Shown here: piece after piece, positions 1 to 7,972 of the stretch | Layout: every line of letters begins with the position of its first letter | Position numbering within the stretch: position 1 is the first letter of the stretch | From: a virus | Reading direction: 5' to 3' (one strand) | DNA length: 21,064 nucleotides | Virus record (IMG/VR): IMGVR_UViG_3300025141_000950 | Location: 1-21,064 of that record | Program-made: the position numbers and the translations under genes | Notes under the pieces: model-generated | The model's input: only the letters and a program-made list of their open reading frames with translations | Database searches by the model: none | What the model was told of the DNA's origin: nothing

Positions 1-49
1 TTTTAAGGGTGGTAAGCCGTGATTTCATTTTTTCCATATTAATTGACAT
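1..49 (-). CDS. 5' end of a gene running out of the window (possibly ssDNA-binding protein)
   Basis: Sixteen codons are visible, starting at the ATG at 47-49 and open to the window edge; they read MSINMEKMKSRLTTLK. A Shine-Dalgarno sequence (GAAGGA, 61-66) sits 11 nt upstream and a sigma70-like promoter lies about 60 nt further up. A short Met/Lys-rich start ending in L-x-x-L-K is reminiscent of gp32-type single-stranded DNA-binding proteins of T4-like phages, but this is a weak memory-based resemblance over 16 residues. What is well supported is only that a translated gene begins here. Confidence 0.5.
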   Translation of the reverse strand, partial: MSINMEKMKSRLTTLK

Positions 50-106
50 AGTAGTTTTTTTCCTTCGTTAAAGTCAGAATGATAACTCTCTCACTCTGCT
101 GGTTTT

Positions 107-136
107 AATATATCATATTTATTATTTATTTGTCAA
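107..136 (-). promoter_or_regulatory. sigma70-type promoter for the gene leaving the left edge
   Basis: On the minus strand there is a perfect -35 TTGACA (131-136), an 18-nt very AT-rich spacer, and a -10 TATATT (107-112). The -35 overlaps the stop codon of the tubulin-like gene. Transcription would start near 100, leaving a leader of about 50 nt before the ATG at 49. It differs from the motif upstream of the virion genes, so it may be an early or host-polymerase promoter. Confidence 0.6.
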
Positions 137-981
137 GTATTTTTTTCACTTTCTTGAATAAGTGTGCTATTGGATAGACAATAAACATAAGGTTGTTCGT
201 AGTTCGTTGAATATATTCCATAGCTGATCTTCATCTTATCATGTTCTGTATTTTTTTTAATGTGTTTTTTAATTTTTTTCATCAGAGTCCCGTCTGATTC
301 AATTGCTTCTTCTGGGTATGCATAATAGTATTTTTTCTCTCGGGGCATCTGGAGGTCGAAGAACATTTTTTCATTTTCTTCTTCAATATTCACCAGGCCA
401 AAGGTGAATATTCTTGCAGTCTCTATCGGCTGAGAGAAGTTATCCAACACAGAATTAGAATTATCAAATACATTAATCATATGCATCGTAGAGGCGATGG
501 CTTCATTCAAATAATTATAATGTTCTTTTATTGGGACATCTCCAACAATTTCTGTTAGTAGTGCATTGTCGACAAGGTAAGCCCTTTTAAGGGCTGCTGA
601 GCGCGCGTATTCTTGTAATACGTGGAAAACTACGTTCTCTTGCGGTTTTTTTGTTTTAGGTAATAGGCTTAAGTCTGGCCTTATATATAAAACACTAATG
701 TTGTCTGCTTTGATTTTTATTTGTTCTAAAATACGCAACAAAGCACCAGATATATCCCCAGAGCTTGTAATAAATAACACTTCATTACTCACCTCCTTCA
801 AAAATGTCTTCAAATTTGGACATTTAGATTCGTAAAGCTCTGGATGATTTTGATGCCTCATTGCGTATGAGTTGGCCTCTTTCAAGCCAACATCTATCTT
901 ATAAATTTTATATTGAGGGTATTTTTTGAATTTTTCTGCGATATTGCAGCCAGCTTGGCCTAAGCCAATTATTGTTTTCAT
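133..981 (-). CDS. divergent tubulin/FtsZ-superfamily protein
   Basis: 282 aa. The N-terminus IIGLGQAGCNIAEKF (residues 4-18) matches the first strand and T1 glycine loop of FtsZ/tubulins. A strand follows (EVLFITSSGDISGALL, 67-82) where FtsZ has its GGGTG[T/S]G nucleotide box; here it is SSGDISGA (73-80). Next come a strand ending VLYIRPD (97-103), like the FtsZ segment before the long helix, and a strand-plus-loop RAYLVDNALL (133-142), like the FtsZ VIPNDRLL segment, then a helix like H7 (158-171). The protein is shorter than FtsZ (about 380 aa) and closer to phage PhuZ (about 315 aa). Known phage tubulins form filaments that position DNA or a phage nucleus. Whether this one binds GTP or polymerises is unclear given the altered glycine box and no clear T7-loop catalytic Asp. 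Its start has an AGAGGC ribosome site and lies 9 bp after the 120-aa gene. Confidence 0.72.
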   Translation of the reverse strand: MKTIIGLGQAGCNIAEKFKKYPQYKIYKIDVGLKEANSYAMRHQNHPELYESKCPNLKTFLKEVSNEVLFITSSGDISGALLRILEQIKIKADNISVLYIRPDLSLLPKTKKPQENVVFHVLQEYARSAALKRAYLVDNALLTEIVGDVPIKEHYNYLNEAIASTMHMINVFDNSNSVLDNFSQPIETARIFTFGLVNIEEENEKMFFDLQMPREKKYYYAYPEEAIESDGTLMKKIKKHIKKNTEHDKMKISYGIYSTNYEQPYVYCLSNSTLIQESEKNT

Positions 982-990
982 TTTGCCTCT

Positions 991-1353
991 TTACTTTCGT
1001 TGATTAATTTCTTCTGCGGCCTTGTCGGCCATGGAAAGACCTCTTCTGAGAGACATCTCGGCGGTGGCTTCTGTTTCTATAAAAGATTCAATTAGTGCCT
1101 TAAGATGTTCAAAAAACATAATTTTTTCCGGGCCAGAAAATTGCACTTGATGGGTCATGATAATCTGCGCCATTGCCTGCATAGATCCTTGCACAGATCC
1201 GCCCGGTTTAAGCTTTTCTAATCCCGCGGGAGTTTGTGGGGCGCCCACTCTTTCTTGCTCGCGCGGTTCTTCAACATCAAAAGGCCCTTCGTTGAGCACT
1301 GCTGCGACTTCCTCTTTAATTATTTGTTCAAGTATTTGTCTAGAAAGTTTCAT
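991..1353 (-). CDS. 120-aa protein with capsid-targeting-like N-terminus
   Basis: Function not recognised. The first 22 residues form an amphipathic, Glu-rich helix (RQILEQIIKEEVAAVLNE, 5-22) followed by Gly and a Pro/Glu-rich linker (23-50), then a helical C-terminal half (55-118). In T4, short N-terminal sequences ending in a (L/I)-x-E site target internal proteins into the prohead and are cut by the gp21 protease; here I12-K-E14 and L20-N-E22 fit that rule. This makes a virion-internal or scaffold-associated protein possible, but this is inference. The ATG has a strong AAGGAG site 11 nt upstream. The gene sits between the polymerase and the tubulin-like gene in the same transcription direction. 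Confidence 0.8.
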   Translation of the reverse strand: MKLSRQILEQIIKEEVAAVLNEGPFDVEEPREQERVGAPQTPAGLEKLKPGGSVQGSMQAMAQIIMTHQVQFSGPEKIMFFEHLKALIESFIETEATAEMSLRRGLSMADKAAEEINQRK

Positions 1354-1370
1354 TGGATCTTCTCCTTGTA

Positions 1371-1382
1371 TTATAATTAGTT
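1371..1382 (-). promoter_or_regulatory. variant copy of the shared nACTAtTTAtwA motif
   Basis: The minus strand reads AACTAATTATAA, overlapping the polymerase stop codon and ending 17 nt before the ATG of the 120-aa gene. It is almost identical to the copy at 19551-19562, which has the same distance to a start codon. That spacing leaves little room for a leader, so a promoter role is less certain here than for the longer-spaced copies. Confidence 0.3.
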
Positions 1383-2571
1383 AATGAACGTTTAATCTTT
1401 TCATCTCGCCATAGTTTTTTCCAGCCGAACTATTCACTTTAAACTTGCCGAATTGTGTATTTTCAAATTTTTCTTTAAGTTCATTTAGCAAATATTGTTC
1501 TTCTTCGGAGAAATCAATTACAAGAGAATCATGCATACAAAATGCAATGTAAGACTTTTTGCCTTTGAGCAATTTCCAAACTTCAATCATTTGCCGAAGA
1601 AACAAATCAGCTGCCGTTGACTGAATGATGTAATTTAATGCGTGATGTGCGTCCGCTTCAATCTCTCTATTAAAATATGTTTTTACATTAGTTCCGTCCC
1701 AATGCTTATTTAAAAGTTCATTTCTATCATATGCTTTGCTTGAGAGAGCATCTTTTGATTCTGGATTGTACAGCCAAGCAAATATTCTTTTCTTTGCTTC
1801 TTCTCGCGTGCCAGTTCCGTTATATACATTTTTCAAATTCCACTCATGTATATCTTCTTTTGGTTGTTCTTTCCCTGACAACCCAAGCATTACACGAAGC
1901 TCTGCCGCATTGTAATCAAACTCTAAAAACCAATCGTTGTTTGGTTTGAGAATTTTACGGTAAGATTTATCCATTGTTAGGATAGGAAAAGAATTTGAAT
2001 ACGCGGCTAAGCGTCCAGTTTTTGTTCGAAAGGAATCATATTTTATATAAGGTGCAATTCTTTTTATTTTCTTTACAAAGCGGCGTACTTTAAACTTATG
2101 AAGCTCTTTGCTCAACTGTGTTGCATCTACATTTAATTTTTTATTTTTAATCTCAGTCAAAACTTTTGCTAGGCCCAATAAGTAATCATAGTTTTGTGGC
2201 TTTTCATATGTGTTAAAAACATGAGCGCATATTTTATTTTTGATTTCTGCATAGTCGATTAAAAAACTTTGCGGAACCATATCATAAAAACAATGCTCGT
2301 TAAGATCTAACTCTGCTTCCAAAACAGATCTGTAAAAAGCTTTTAGTTTGTTGCTTACCTTTTCCCAATCTTTTTTTAAATAGTCTGGACAAACTTGGTC
2401 TAGAGATTTGCCGGCGCAATAAAGTTGGGCACATTCGACATCTTTATCTACCAAAAATTCTGAGTATGACCAAGTTTTAGTTAGTTTGGAAGGCGGTTTT
2501 TTGAAGAAAAGCTTTCCTTTGGCGTATAATGCAACACATCTTTCTTTATCATCAAATGTTTGGAACAGCAA
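1381..2571 (-). CDS. short family A DNA polymerase (polymerase domain only)
   Basis: 396 aa. Family A landmarks are clear: RTKTGRL (182-188) corresponds to the conserved TGRL region; motif A is FDYNAAELR with catalytic Asp219; motif B (O-helix) is R256-x3-K260-x3-F264-x3-Y268, aligning position by position with Taq R659/K663/F667/Y671, but with Asn269 where Gly is usual; NYIIQSTAADL (313-323) matches the conserved QGTAAD segment; motif C is HDS with Asp348. Klenow-type enzymes are about 600 aa and T7 polymerase 704 aa. The N-terminal 180 residues show no 3'-5' exonuclease DxE or YxxxD motifs that I can see, so the exonuclease is absent, degenerate or encoded elsewhere. The start is TTG with AGAGG 5 nt upstream; it follows the 563-aa gene by 8 bp. 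It should catalyse template-directed DNA synthesis in phage replication or repair. Confidence 0.88.
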   Translation of the reverse strand: MLFQTFDDKERCVALYAKGKLFFKKPPSKLTKTWSYSEFLVDKDVECAQLYCAGKSLDQVCPDYLKKDWEKVSNKLKAFYRSVLEAELDLNEHCFYDMVPQSFLIDYAEIKNKICAHVFNTYEKPQNYDYLLGLAKVLTEIKNKKLNVDATQLSKELHKFKVRRFVKKIKRIAPYIKYDSFRTKTGRLAAYSNSFPILTMDKSYRKILKPNNDWFLEFDYNAAELRVMLGLSGKEQPKEDIHEWNLKNVYNGTGTREEAKKRIFAWLYNPESKDALSSKAYDRNELLNKHWDGTNVKTYFNREIEADAHHALNYIIQSTAADLFLRQMIEVWKLLKGKKSYIAFCMHDSLVIDFSEEEQYLLNELKEKFENTQFGKFKVNSSAGKNYGEMKRLNVH

Positions 2572-2579
2572 AGCAACCT

Positions 2580-4271
2580 CTAAGACCAGTCTAAAATCAT
2601 TTCTTCTGGTTCTGGCCGCGAAACATATATATCTTGTATTTCGGGCATTTTGTGTTTTGTCACTCCATTAATATACTCTACGGCCTGATGAAAGTCAAAT
2701 GATTTACGTAAAAAATTAATTTTTTTCATTTTCTTCTTATATTCCGCCGGCTTAAATTTTATTTTATTTTCAAAGATTCGAATGTCAAAATAAAATTTTA
2801 ACCAAAAAAGATCTCCATATTGAGATTTATATTTGCGCCATTTGATATCTTGAACCTCTTTGTGTTCAACAACTTTTGTTTTAAAGCCGTTTTCAACACA
2901 GCCTACAGTACGAATTTTTTTAGTATATGGATTTTTATTAATCCAGCTTTTCCAAAATTGCCAAACCATCCTTCGCAAATCCCAAGCATCTTCCAAGTGT
3001 GCCTTGCTATAGTACCTTTGAAAAAAGAAATCTAATTTCATGATTCTAGTTGGGCAAATTGTGCCGTCGCAATCTGGCACCAATACCATTTTCTTTTCTA
3101 CTTGGTCGGTTTCGTCTATCGTGACTTCGATTTCTACTAGATGCATTTTTGGATCCGCAGCCCCCTTCATATTTACTGTTTCCCAAACTCCCGCATTGTC
3201 CGTCGCAATTTCGGCTCTCACTGCCTCTATCTGTTCCAATGTTTCTTTTTGGAAATTTGAAACCTTCTCGGGTGGCCACTTGCCTAGCGGGTTTGGTATA
3301 TCGCCATCGATAATATCATCCACTGTAATTATGCCCGGCGTAATTTCTTCTAAGGCTTCTTTCCTTGCTTGCAAAACTTCACTTTGTCTTGCTTCAATTT
3401 GTGGCCGCTCGAAGGCAATACGCATGTATTCTCTCATTTTATATGATGTAACATCGGCAACTAAACGCCATGGTACATTTCTATCTAAGATGAAGCCATG
3501 CATGCGCGCGGCGCATTTAAAAAAATTAAAATTAGAATCTTCTATAAATTGCTGTTTTGCGCTATCATCATCGTAAGCCGCATCATGAATTTCAATACAT
3601 AAACCAGTCGACAAGGGCGAGGCGTACGTAGTATTCAGTATACCGCTGCGTGTAATTGGAAATTCTGGTGACGCCGTTTTTAAAAACTCAATATAATATT
3701 TTACGAACTTAGAAAAATCATCGATCTCGTCTTTTAAAGAAAAGTTCCTTAAAGTATCATCAGCCGAAGGCAATAATAAATATACCAATGAAAAGTGGCC
3801 CCAATGAAGTTCTTTAAATTGCCTAGCGAGTGGTTGAAAATCAACAAAAGATTTTTTGGGCATGCATTGTCCAATTATTCCGCTTGATTTAATAAATCCA
3901 TTATTAGCCTGAGCAGTGATGTATGACTTGAGATCTTCGAAGGCCTCTGCAACAAAATTAAAAGTTTTCAAATCTATGCCAGAAGATCCTGCACTGTTTA
4001 ATTGTTTCATGGTTCCAACTGATGAAATAAGCCCGCCTTCGAGTGCGGCTGTGCCAACGTCTGTTTTGGGATAGATAAAATCTTTTTCCAAATTAACTTT
4101 GCCATATAAAGGATTGTCATTGATAAAATCGATTGGACGATCAACCCATGGCAATTCGCCATCAGGATACACTTTGTCGTAATAAAGCTTTTTTTGTCTA
4201 AATATTGGCTCAGCCGATAGTGAATTCTTACCTGAGACAACTAATTTTTCTATGTTTTTTTCATATGCCAT
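2580..4271 (-). CDS. 563-aa protein of unknown function, probable virion/baseplate component
   Basis: No family recognised with confidence. The N-terminal half (about 1-290) is mixed alpha/beta with conserved-looking stretches such as FKCAARMHGF and VPWRLVADVTS. A charged helical segment follows (about 290-365, with EARQSEVLQARKEALEE), and the C-terminal half is rich in Trp, Phe and Lys. There are no signal peptide or membrane segments. It lies directly after the hub-like gene (19 bp gap) and before the polymerase, on the same strand, so it was probably co-transcribed with baseplate genes. A baseplate or tail structural role is inferred from position only. Confidence 0.8.
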   Translation of the reverse strand: MAYEKNIEKLVVSGKNSLSAEPIFRQKKLYYDKVYPDGELPWVDRPIDFINDNPLYGKVNLEKDFIYPKTDVGTAALEGGLISSVGTMKQLNSAGSSGIDLKTFNFVAEAFEDLKSYITAQANNGFIKSSGIIGQCMPKKSFVDFQPLARQFKELHWGHFSLVYLLLPSADDTLRNFSLKDEIDDFSKFVKYYIEFLKTASPEFPITRSGILNTTYASPLSTGLCIEIHDAAYDDDSAKQQFIEDSNFNFFKCAARMHGFILDRNVPWRLVADVTSYKMREYMRIAFERPQIEARQSEVLQARKEALEEITPGIITVDDIIDGDIPNPLGKWPPEKVSNFQKETLEQIEAVRAEIATDNAGVWETVNMKGAADPKMHLVEIEVTIDETDQVEKKMVLVPDCDGTICPTRIMKLDFFFQRYYSKAHLEDAWDLRRMVWQFWKSWINKNPYTKKIRTVGCVENGFKTKVVEHKEVQDIKWRKYKSQYGDLFWLKFYFDIRIFENKIKFKPAEYKKKMKKINFLRKSFDFHQAVEYINGVTKHKMPEIQDIYVSRPEPEEMILDWS

Positions 4272-4290
4272 TTTTAAATTTAATCCTAAG

Positions 4291-7200
4291 TTATTGTCCC
4301 ACGTCCGGAGTTCCCTCTGCCGCGCTGCGCGCCCGGGCTTTGCCGGTATTTGTTGTTACTGTCTTCCCTTTTTCGTTGGCTATCTTGGCATTTTGGGTTT
4401 GTGGGTCGCTCTCTTCACCGCAGCCGCCAGCAGTAACATATCGCAATTTTAATTTTGTTTGCTGCGTTACGTTGCCTTCTTGTAAAAGAGTGTGTTCAAC
4501 TTCAGTTATCAAATAAAACCCTCCGATACCTAATCGTTTCCATTCCCTAAATTCAAAAGCGCCATCTTTCGTTGGGTCAAGAAATACAAGCGATCCCACT
4601 TTAAATGCATTAATACCAAATAGGGTGATATTGGCATCATAAACATCCCTTAACATTTGCCCACCAGTTCGAGACATGGCGCCGGCAATTTTCATTTCTC
4701 TCCAGTAAGGAACTTCCATTCTTGAAAATGCACACGATTGAATTATAGATGACATCTGCCCTAAATGTAAATAATAAATTCCTTTTCGAATATTCTCCTT
4801 TTCTTTATAGGGATCTAAATTTTTAGGAGTGTAGCTGTGCACATAAATAAGCATATAATTAAATTGCTCGTCCAATGGTGTGCCAGGGAGAACTTCTGTT
4901 ATTTTACCGGCAGCGTTTTGTGGCTTCAAATGCTTCATCCACGGAACAATCCTTTTCGGGCTTAGAAAGTCCCAGCCGTCCTGCAGCTGTAATCCACCAT
5001 TGCTAGTTACAAGTTGAACATTTGAAGTGCCTGCGTCCGCCTGGCTGACCGGCATGCTTGAGGGGGCGCCGCGCGAAAAAGCCGGGTAAAAGGGTGGAAT
5101 GAGTTTCCCACCCTTTGATTTAAAAGCAGTGCTTGTAAAATTTAAAATTTTAATATTTTCGCCATGGCGGCGGTCGCCGGATCCTTCGATGCACGATTCT
5201 CCTAGCATCTTGACAACTAAGTCTTTAATTAGATCCCGAATAAAATCTCCCAACGTGTAAGTTTGCCTATCCCTTGCAACTACATTTTTCAACCACCAGC
5301 CCATCAACAATGAAAGAGAAATTGGCGTGTGAGCCAAATTAAAAGTTGATTTTCTCTTACCTTGAAGTGTTTTGGACCCTTCATCTACCAATGGGCCAAT
5401 CAATATGCCCAGGCGCCGGTCAAAAAGGCCCGGGCCAAAAGTGCCAACAATTTTGTCGGCCTCAACTTTATCTCGTGTTGCGATATCAATAGCAATGTCA
5501 AGAATGTCGCCAAAAGTTGTAAAATAAACTAATTTACCACTTTTGTCTGCTGTCGTTAGCTGAAGAGTGCCTTCTTTTTTAGATTTTAAAAGGGCTGGTA
5601 AGGCTTTGTTTATGCCGGCTGTACCAATTTCAGCTTTATTGATGGCATTTACTGTTTGCTCTTGGAATTCATCAATTTTTTTACCAATGTTGCCGTGTGG
5701 CGGAACTTCAAGAGGTCGTACCACTTCGGCGCCTTTGCCAGCCCACTGCTCGCCGGCGGCCGGCGATGGAGCTTCGCCTCTTTCTTTCGAAACTACAAGA
5801 TCACCTTTGGTTGCAAAACTGTTCATGCCGAGTGCCTCGCGAACAGCTTTAATTTTATAAAGCCTGCCACGAGTGAGAAGCATTGCAAAAAATTGTCTAT
5901 ATCTTTCATGCTGAAAGGCGCGCCGCTGGCGCGCCAAGAAAGCTTTATATTCTTGGACCAATTCTTCAAAAACTGCGACTGCATTTTGTTTTTTCACCGC
6001 CAAGCGAAAATCTGTTTCTGTTTGCCCAGGTGCTAGTTGTCCCTCTTTTGGGTTAAGAGTTCTTTTAAGTCGATTACCTCTGTTGTGCCAGCGAGGCTGG
6101 CGCTTTGGATTGGCGGCTGCTTTAATTCTTTCTCGATTAACGTCAGGGATAATTTGATCATACGGCACTCTTGCGCCAGATCTGTTTATTGGGAGTTTAA
6201 TTAGCCAAGTTCCATAAATAGGATTGTCCGGTGTTCCCATTTTCTCGGTTAATTTCCTCCGGAAAGACGAATATGCCACAATGGCACTATTGGAATCGGT
6301 GCTGCCTTTTCCTTTGGGCATGCCGCCAACGGCTTGATCTAACGTAAGATTGTTGCCTCTGACCTCTGCCAGTAATCGCTTAGTATATGCAAGATCGCGT
6401 TCGAGCATCGATAAAGAATGCTCGTGTGCGTTGTTTAATTTTAGTAAATCCAACTCAGGGGAGCTTAGCACACCCTCTAAATATGCAGCATAATCTAAGT
6501 CAAGAATAAATTCCGCGTCACTACCCCCAGAAGCGCCCACATTATAACGAATTGTATGCTGCTTAAACTGCAAACGAACGACCAGCGCAGAGCTTCGTAA
6601 GAAATTTTTAAGTTTTTCTTTTTCCGCGTCATCCCACCGCTTTTGAACATCCCATCGAATTTTCGGGTCATAAGCACTTCCACCAGCCATCTCCCAATCT
6701 ATTGCTGAATCATCATATCTTATAATGGCTTGAATTTCAAAGTGTTGTGAATTTGTAGATTCTCCAACACTTTTTGGTTCGGCGCCGGGGATCTTGGCGT
6801 CATTCCATTGATAAGAACATTCAGACGCGTTTAGCGCATCGACACTATTTATCTTTGGCGCCACATCTTTTGGATCCACTAAAAATTTATTTGAAGTTGA
6901 TATTAAATCTGTATAGGACCATTTTAAATAGTCGGCTGATGCATCCAGCGGGTCTGGAGTTTGAAATTCATGGTTAAAAAGTTTAAATGAAGAAAAAGAT
7001 AAACTAAAACTAAACCGATCAATGGCATTCACCCAGGCAATATCTTTGCCGGCAAATTTAATATTAAAATCATGTGGCATCACGTTTCCTAAAGAGCCAT
7101 GGCTTCTAAATAATTCACCTATGGCTGACAGACCTGATTCTCCCAAGAAGTGGTCCCGGGCGTCGCGAGTTTCCTCAGTGCTTATTCCCTCTCCTAATAA

Positions 7201-7599
7201 AAATGGGATTCTAACTGGCGTCTTAACGCCGGCTTTGCTCGTAATGTTCTTGTGCGGATAAATTTTATAAAGCTCAACAATCGGCTTAAGTTGAGAAAGG
7301 ATTGTAGCATCTAAGCCAAAAAACACATCTGCCCCGTCAATGGCATTTATTTGAGAAGCTAAAGTCTCCGGGTTGTTTGAATCTAACATCACTATATGAT
7401 CATAACTAAGTGCCCGTTGAGATCCAGTCTTTGGTTTTTTCTTGTCGTTGAGTATTAAAAAATCACGGGTTTTGGTTATAAGTTGTTGTTTTATCGCATA
7501 TCTGTTATACAAGAGAAAACATTGTTCCTGAAATCGCGCGCGCCGAGCAAGTTCTGATTCTGTGTCCGATTGTGTAGCTAGTAAATGTTCCTTAGCCAT
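4291..7599 (-). CDS. very large putative baseplate hub protein (gpD/gp27-like C-terminus)
   Basis: 1102 aa. The region near residues 980-1060 has the order expected at the end of hub proteins of the gp27/gpD type: a segment giving a fixed property of the surface (INAFKVGSLVFLDP), then GGFYLITEVEHTL, then a strand TKLKLRYVTAG. Hub proteins of this class often end in YxItxVeH followed by a final beta strand. Most of the first 900 residues are not recognised; they include Trp/Tyr-rich beta segments (about 190-400), a basic helical region (about 480-590) and a linker with Pro/Gly (about 610-650). The last 45 residues look disordered and charged. T4 gp27 is 391 aa, so this protein is much enlarged or fused. 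It lies between the LysM/gp53-like gene and the 563-aa gene, consistent with a baseplate hub. Hub identity is a family-level inference. Confidence 0.6.
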   Translation of the reverse strand: MAKEHLLATQSDTESELARRARFQEQCFLLYNRYAIKQQLITKTRDFLILNDKKKPKTGSQRALSYDHIVMLDSNNPETLASQINAIDGADVFFGLDATILSQLKPIVELYKIYPHKNITSKAGVKTPVRIPFLLGEGISTEETRDARDHFLGESGLSAIGELFRSHGSLGNVMPHDFNIKFAGKDIAWVNAIDRFSFSLSFSSFKLFNHEFQTPDPLDASADYLKWSYTDLISTSNKFLVDPKDVAPKINSVDALNASECSYQWNDAKIPGAEPKSVGESTNSQHFEIQAIIRYDDSAIDWEMAGGSAYDPKIRWDVQKRWDDAEKEKLKNFLRSSALVVRLQFKQHTIRYNVGASGGSDAEFILDLDYAAYLEGVLSSPELDLLKLNNAHEHSLSMLERDLAYTKRLLAEVRGNNLTLDQAVGGMPKGKGSTDSNSAIVAYSSFRRKLTEKMGTPDNPIYGTWLIKLPINRSGARVPYDQIIPDVNRERIKAAANPKRQPRWHNRGNRLKRTLNPKEGQLAPGQTETDFRLAVKKQNAVAVFEELVQEYKAFLARQRRAFQHERYRQFFAMLLTRGRLYKIKAVREALGMNSFATKGDLVVSKERGEAPSPAAGEQWAGKGAEVVRPLEVPPHGNIGKKIDEFQEQTVNAINKAEIGTAGINKALPALLKSKKEGTLQLTTADKSGKLVYFTTFGDILDIAIDIATRDKVEADKIVGTFGPGLFDRRLGILIGPLVDEGSKTLQGKRKSTFNLAHTPISLSLLMGWWLKNVVARDRQTYTLGDFIRDLIKDLVVKMLGESCIEGSGDRRHGENIKILNFTSTAFKSKGGKLIPPFYPAFSRGAPSSMPVSQADAGTSNVQLVTSNGGLQLQDGWDFLSPKRIVPWMKHLKPQNAAGKITEVLPGTPLDEQFNYMLIYVHSYTPKNLDPYKEKENIRKGIYYLHLGQMSSIIQSCAFSRMEVPYWREMKIAGAMSRTGGQMLRDVYDANITLFGINAFKVGSLVFLDPTKDGAFEFREWKRLGIGGFYLITEVEHTLLQEGNVTQQTKLKLRYVTAGGCGEESDPQTQNAKIANEKGKTVTTNTGKARARSAAEGTPDVGQ

Positions 7600-7614
7600 T
7601 TAAAATATTCCTCA

Positions 7615-7953
7615 TCAATAATAAAGCTTATAATATTTGAGCACAGTAGCTAATGGCGTAGGGATATATATGGCATCTCCCAGCGAAACATGGCTTTCTG
7701 TGGGTTTTTGGTTATACCATGCAATTACCCACCATAGTTTTGAATCTTTATAGTGTTTATGTGCCAACTTATAAAATCGATCTCCTTGAATCCACGGGTG
7801 CACAATCTCATTTAAATTTTTTATCTGATCGGCATTCGGGTGAATAAATGAGGGAGTGGTGTATTGATGAATAAATGGGAGGCCGCGGTTTTCAAAATGA
7901 TCTTTATAAAGTTCATCATCATTTATTGCAATCAATCTTTGTTTATAACGCAT
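7615..7953 (-). CDS. LysM/gp53-like baseplate wedge protein
   Basis: 112 aa. The core WIQGDRFYKLAHKHYKDSKL (74-93 region) followed by WWVIAWYN, then a short loop and GDAIYIPTPLATVL, is the LysM-like pattern seen in baseplate proteins such as T4 gp53 and in gpX-type tail proteins: a G-D-x-x-Y/L-A helix, the dipeptide WW, and a closing G-D-x-x-x-I-P-x-P-L. These proteins join baseplate wedges or the hub to the tube. It sits between the tube-like baseplate gene and the hub-like gene. The ATG has a purine-rich GAGAGGG site upstream. Confidence 0.75.
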   Translation of the reverse strand: MRYKQRLIAINDDELYKDHFENRGLPFIHQYTTPSFIHPNADQIKNLNEIVHPWIQGDRFYKLAHKHYKDSKLWWVIAWYNQKPTESHVSLGDAIYIPTPLATVLKYYKLYY

Positions 7954-7972
7954 TTTTTAATTTTACCCTCTC

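Noticed and set aside
3040-3576. 178-codon plus-strand open frame
   Set aside because: It lies fully inside the 563-aa minus-strand gene, is Ser/Cys-rich with no recognisable domain, and has no ribosome site or promoter; it is a shadow frame.
6842-6853. CACTATTTATCT, a match to the shared promoter-like motif
   Set aside because: It lies within the hub gene on the opposite strand with no gene to drive; treated as chance and noted as counter-evidence to the motif's specificity.
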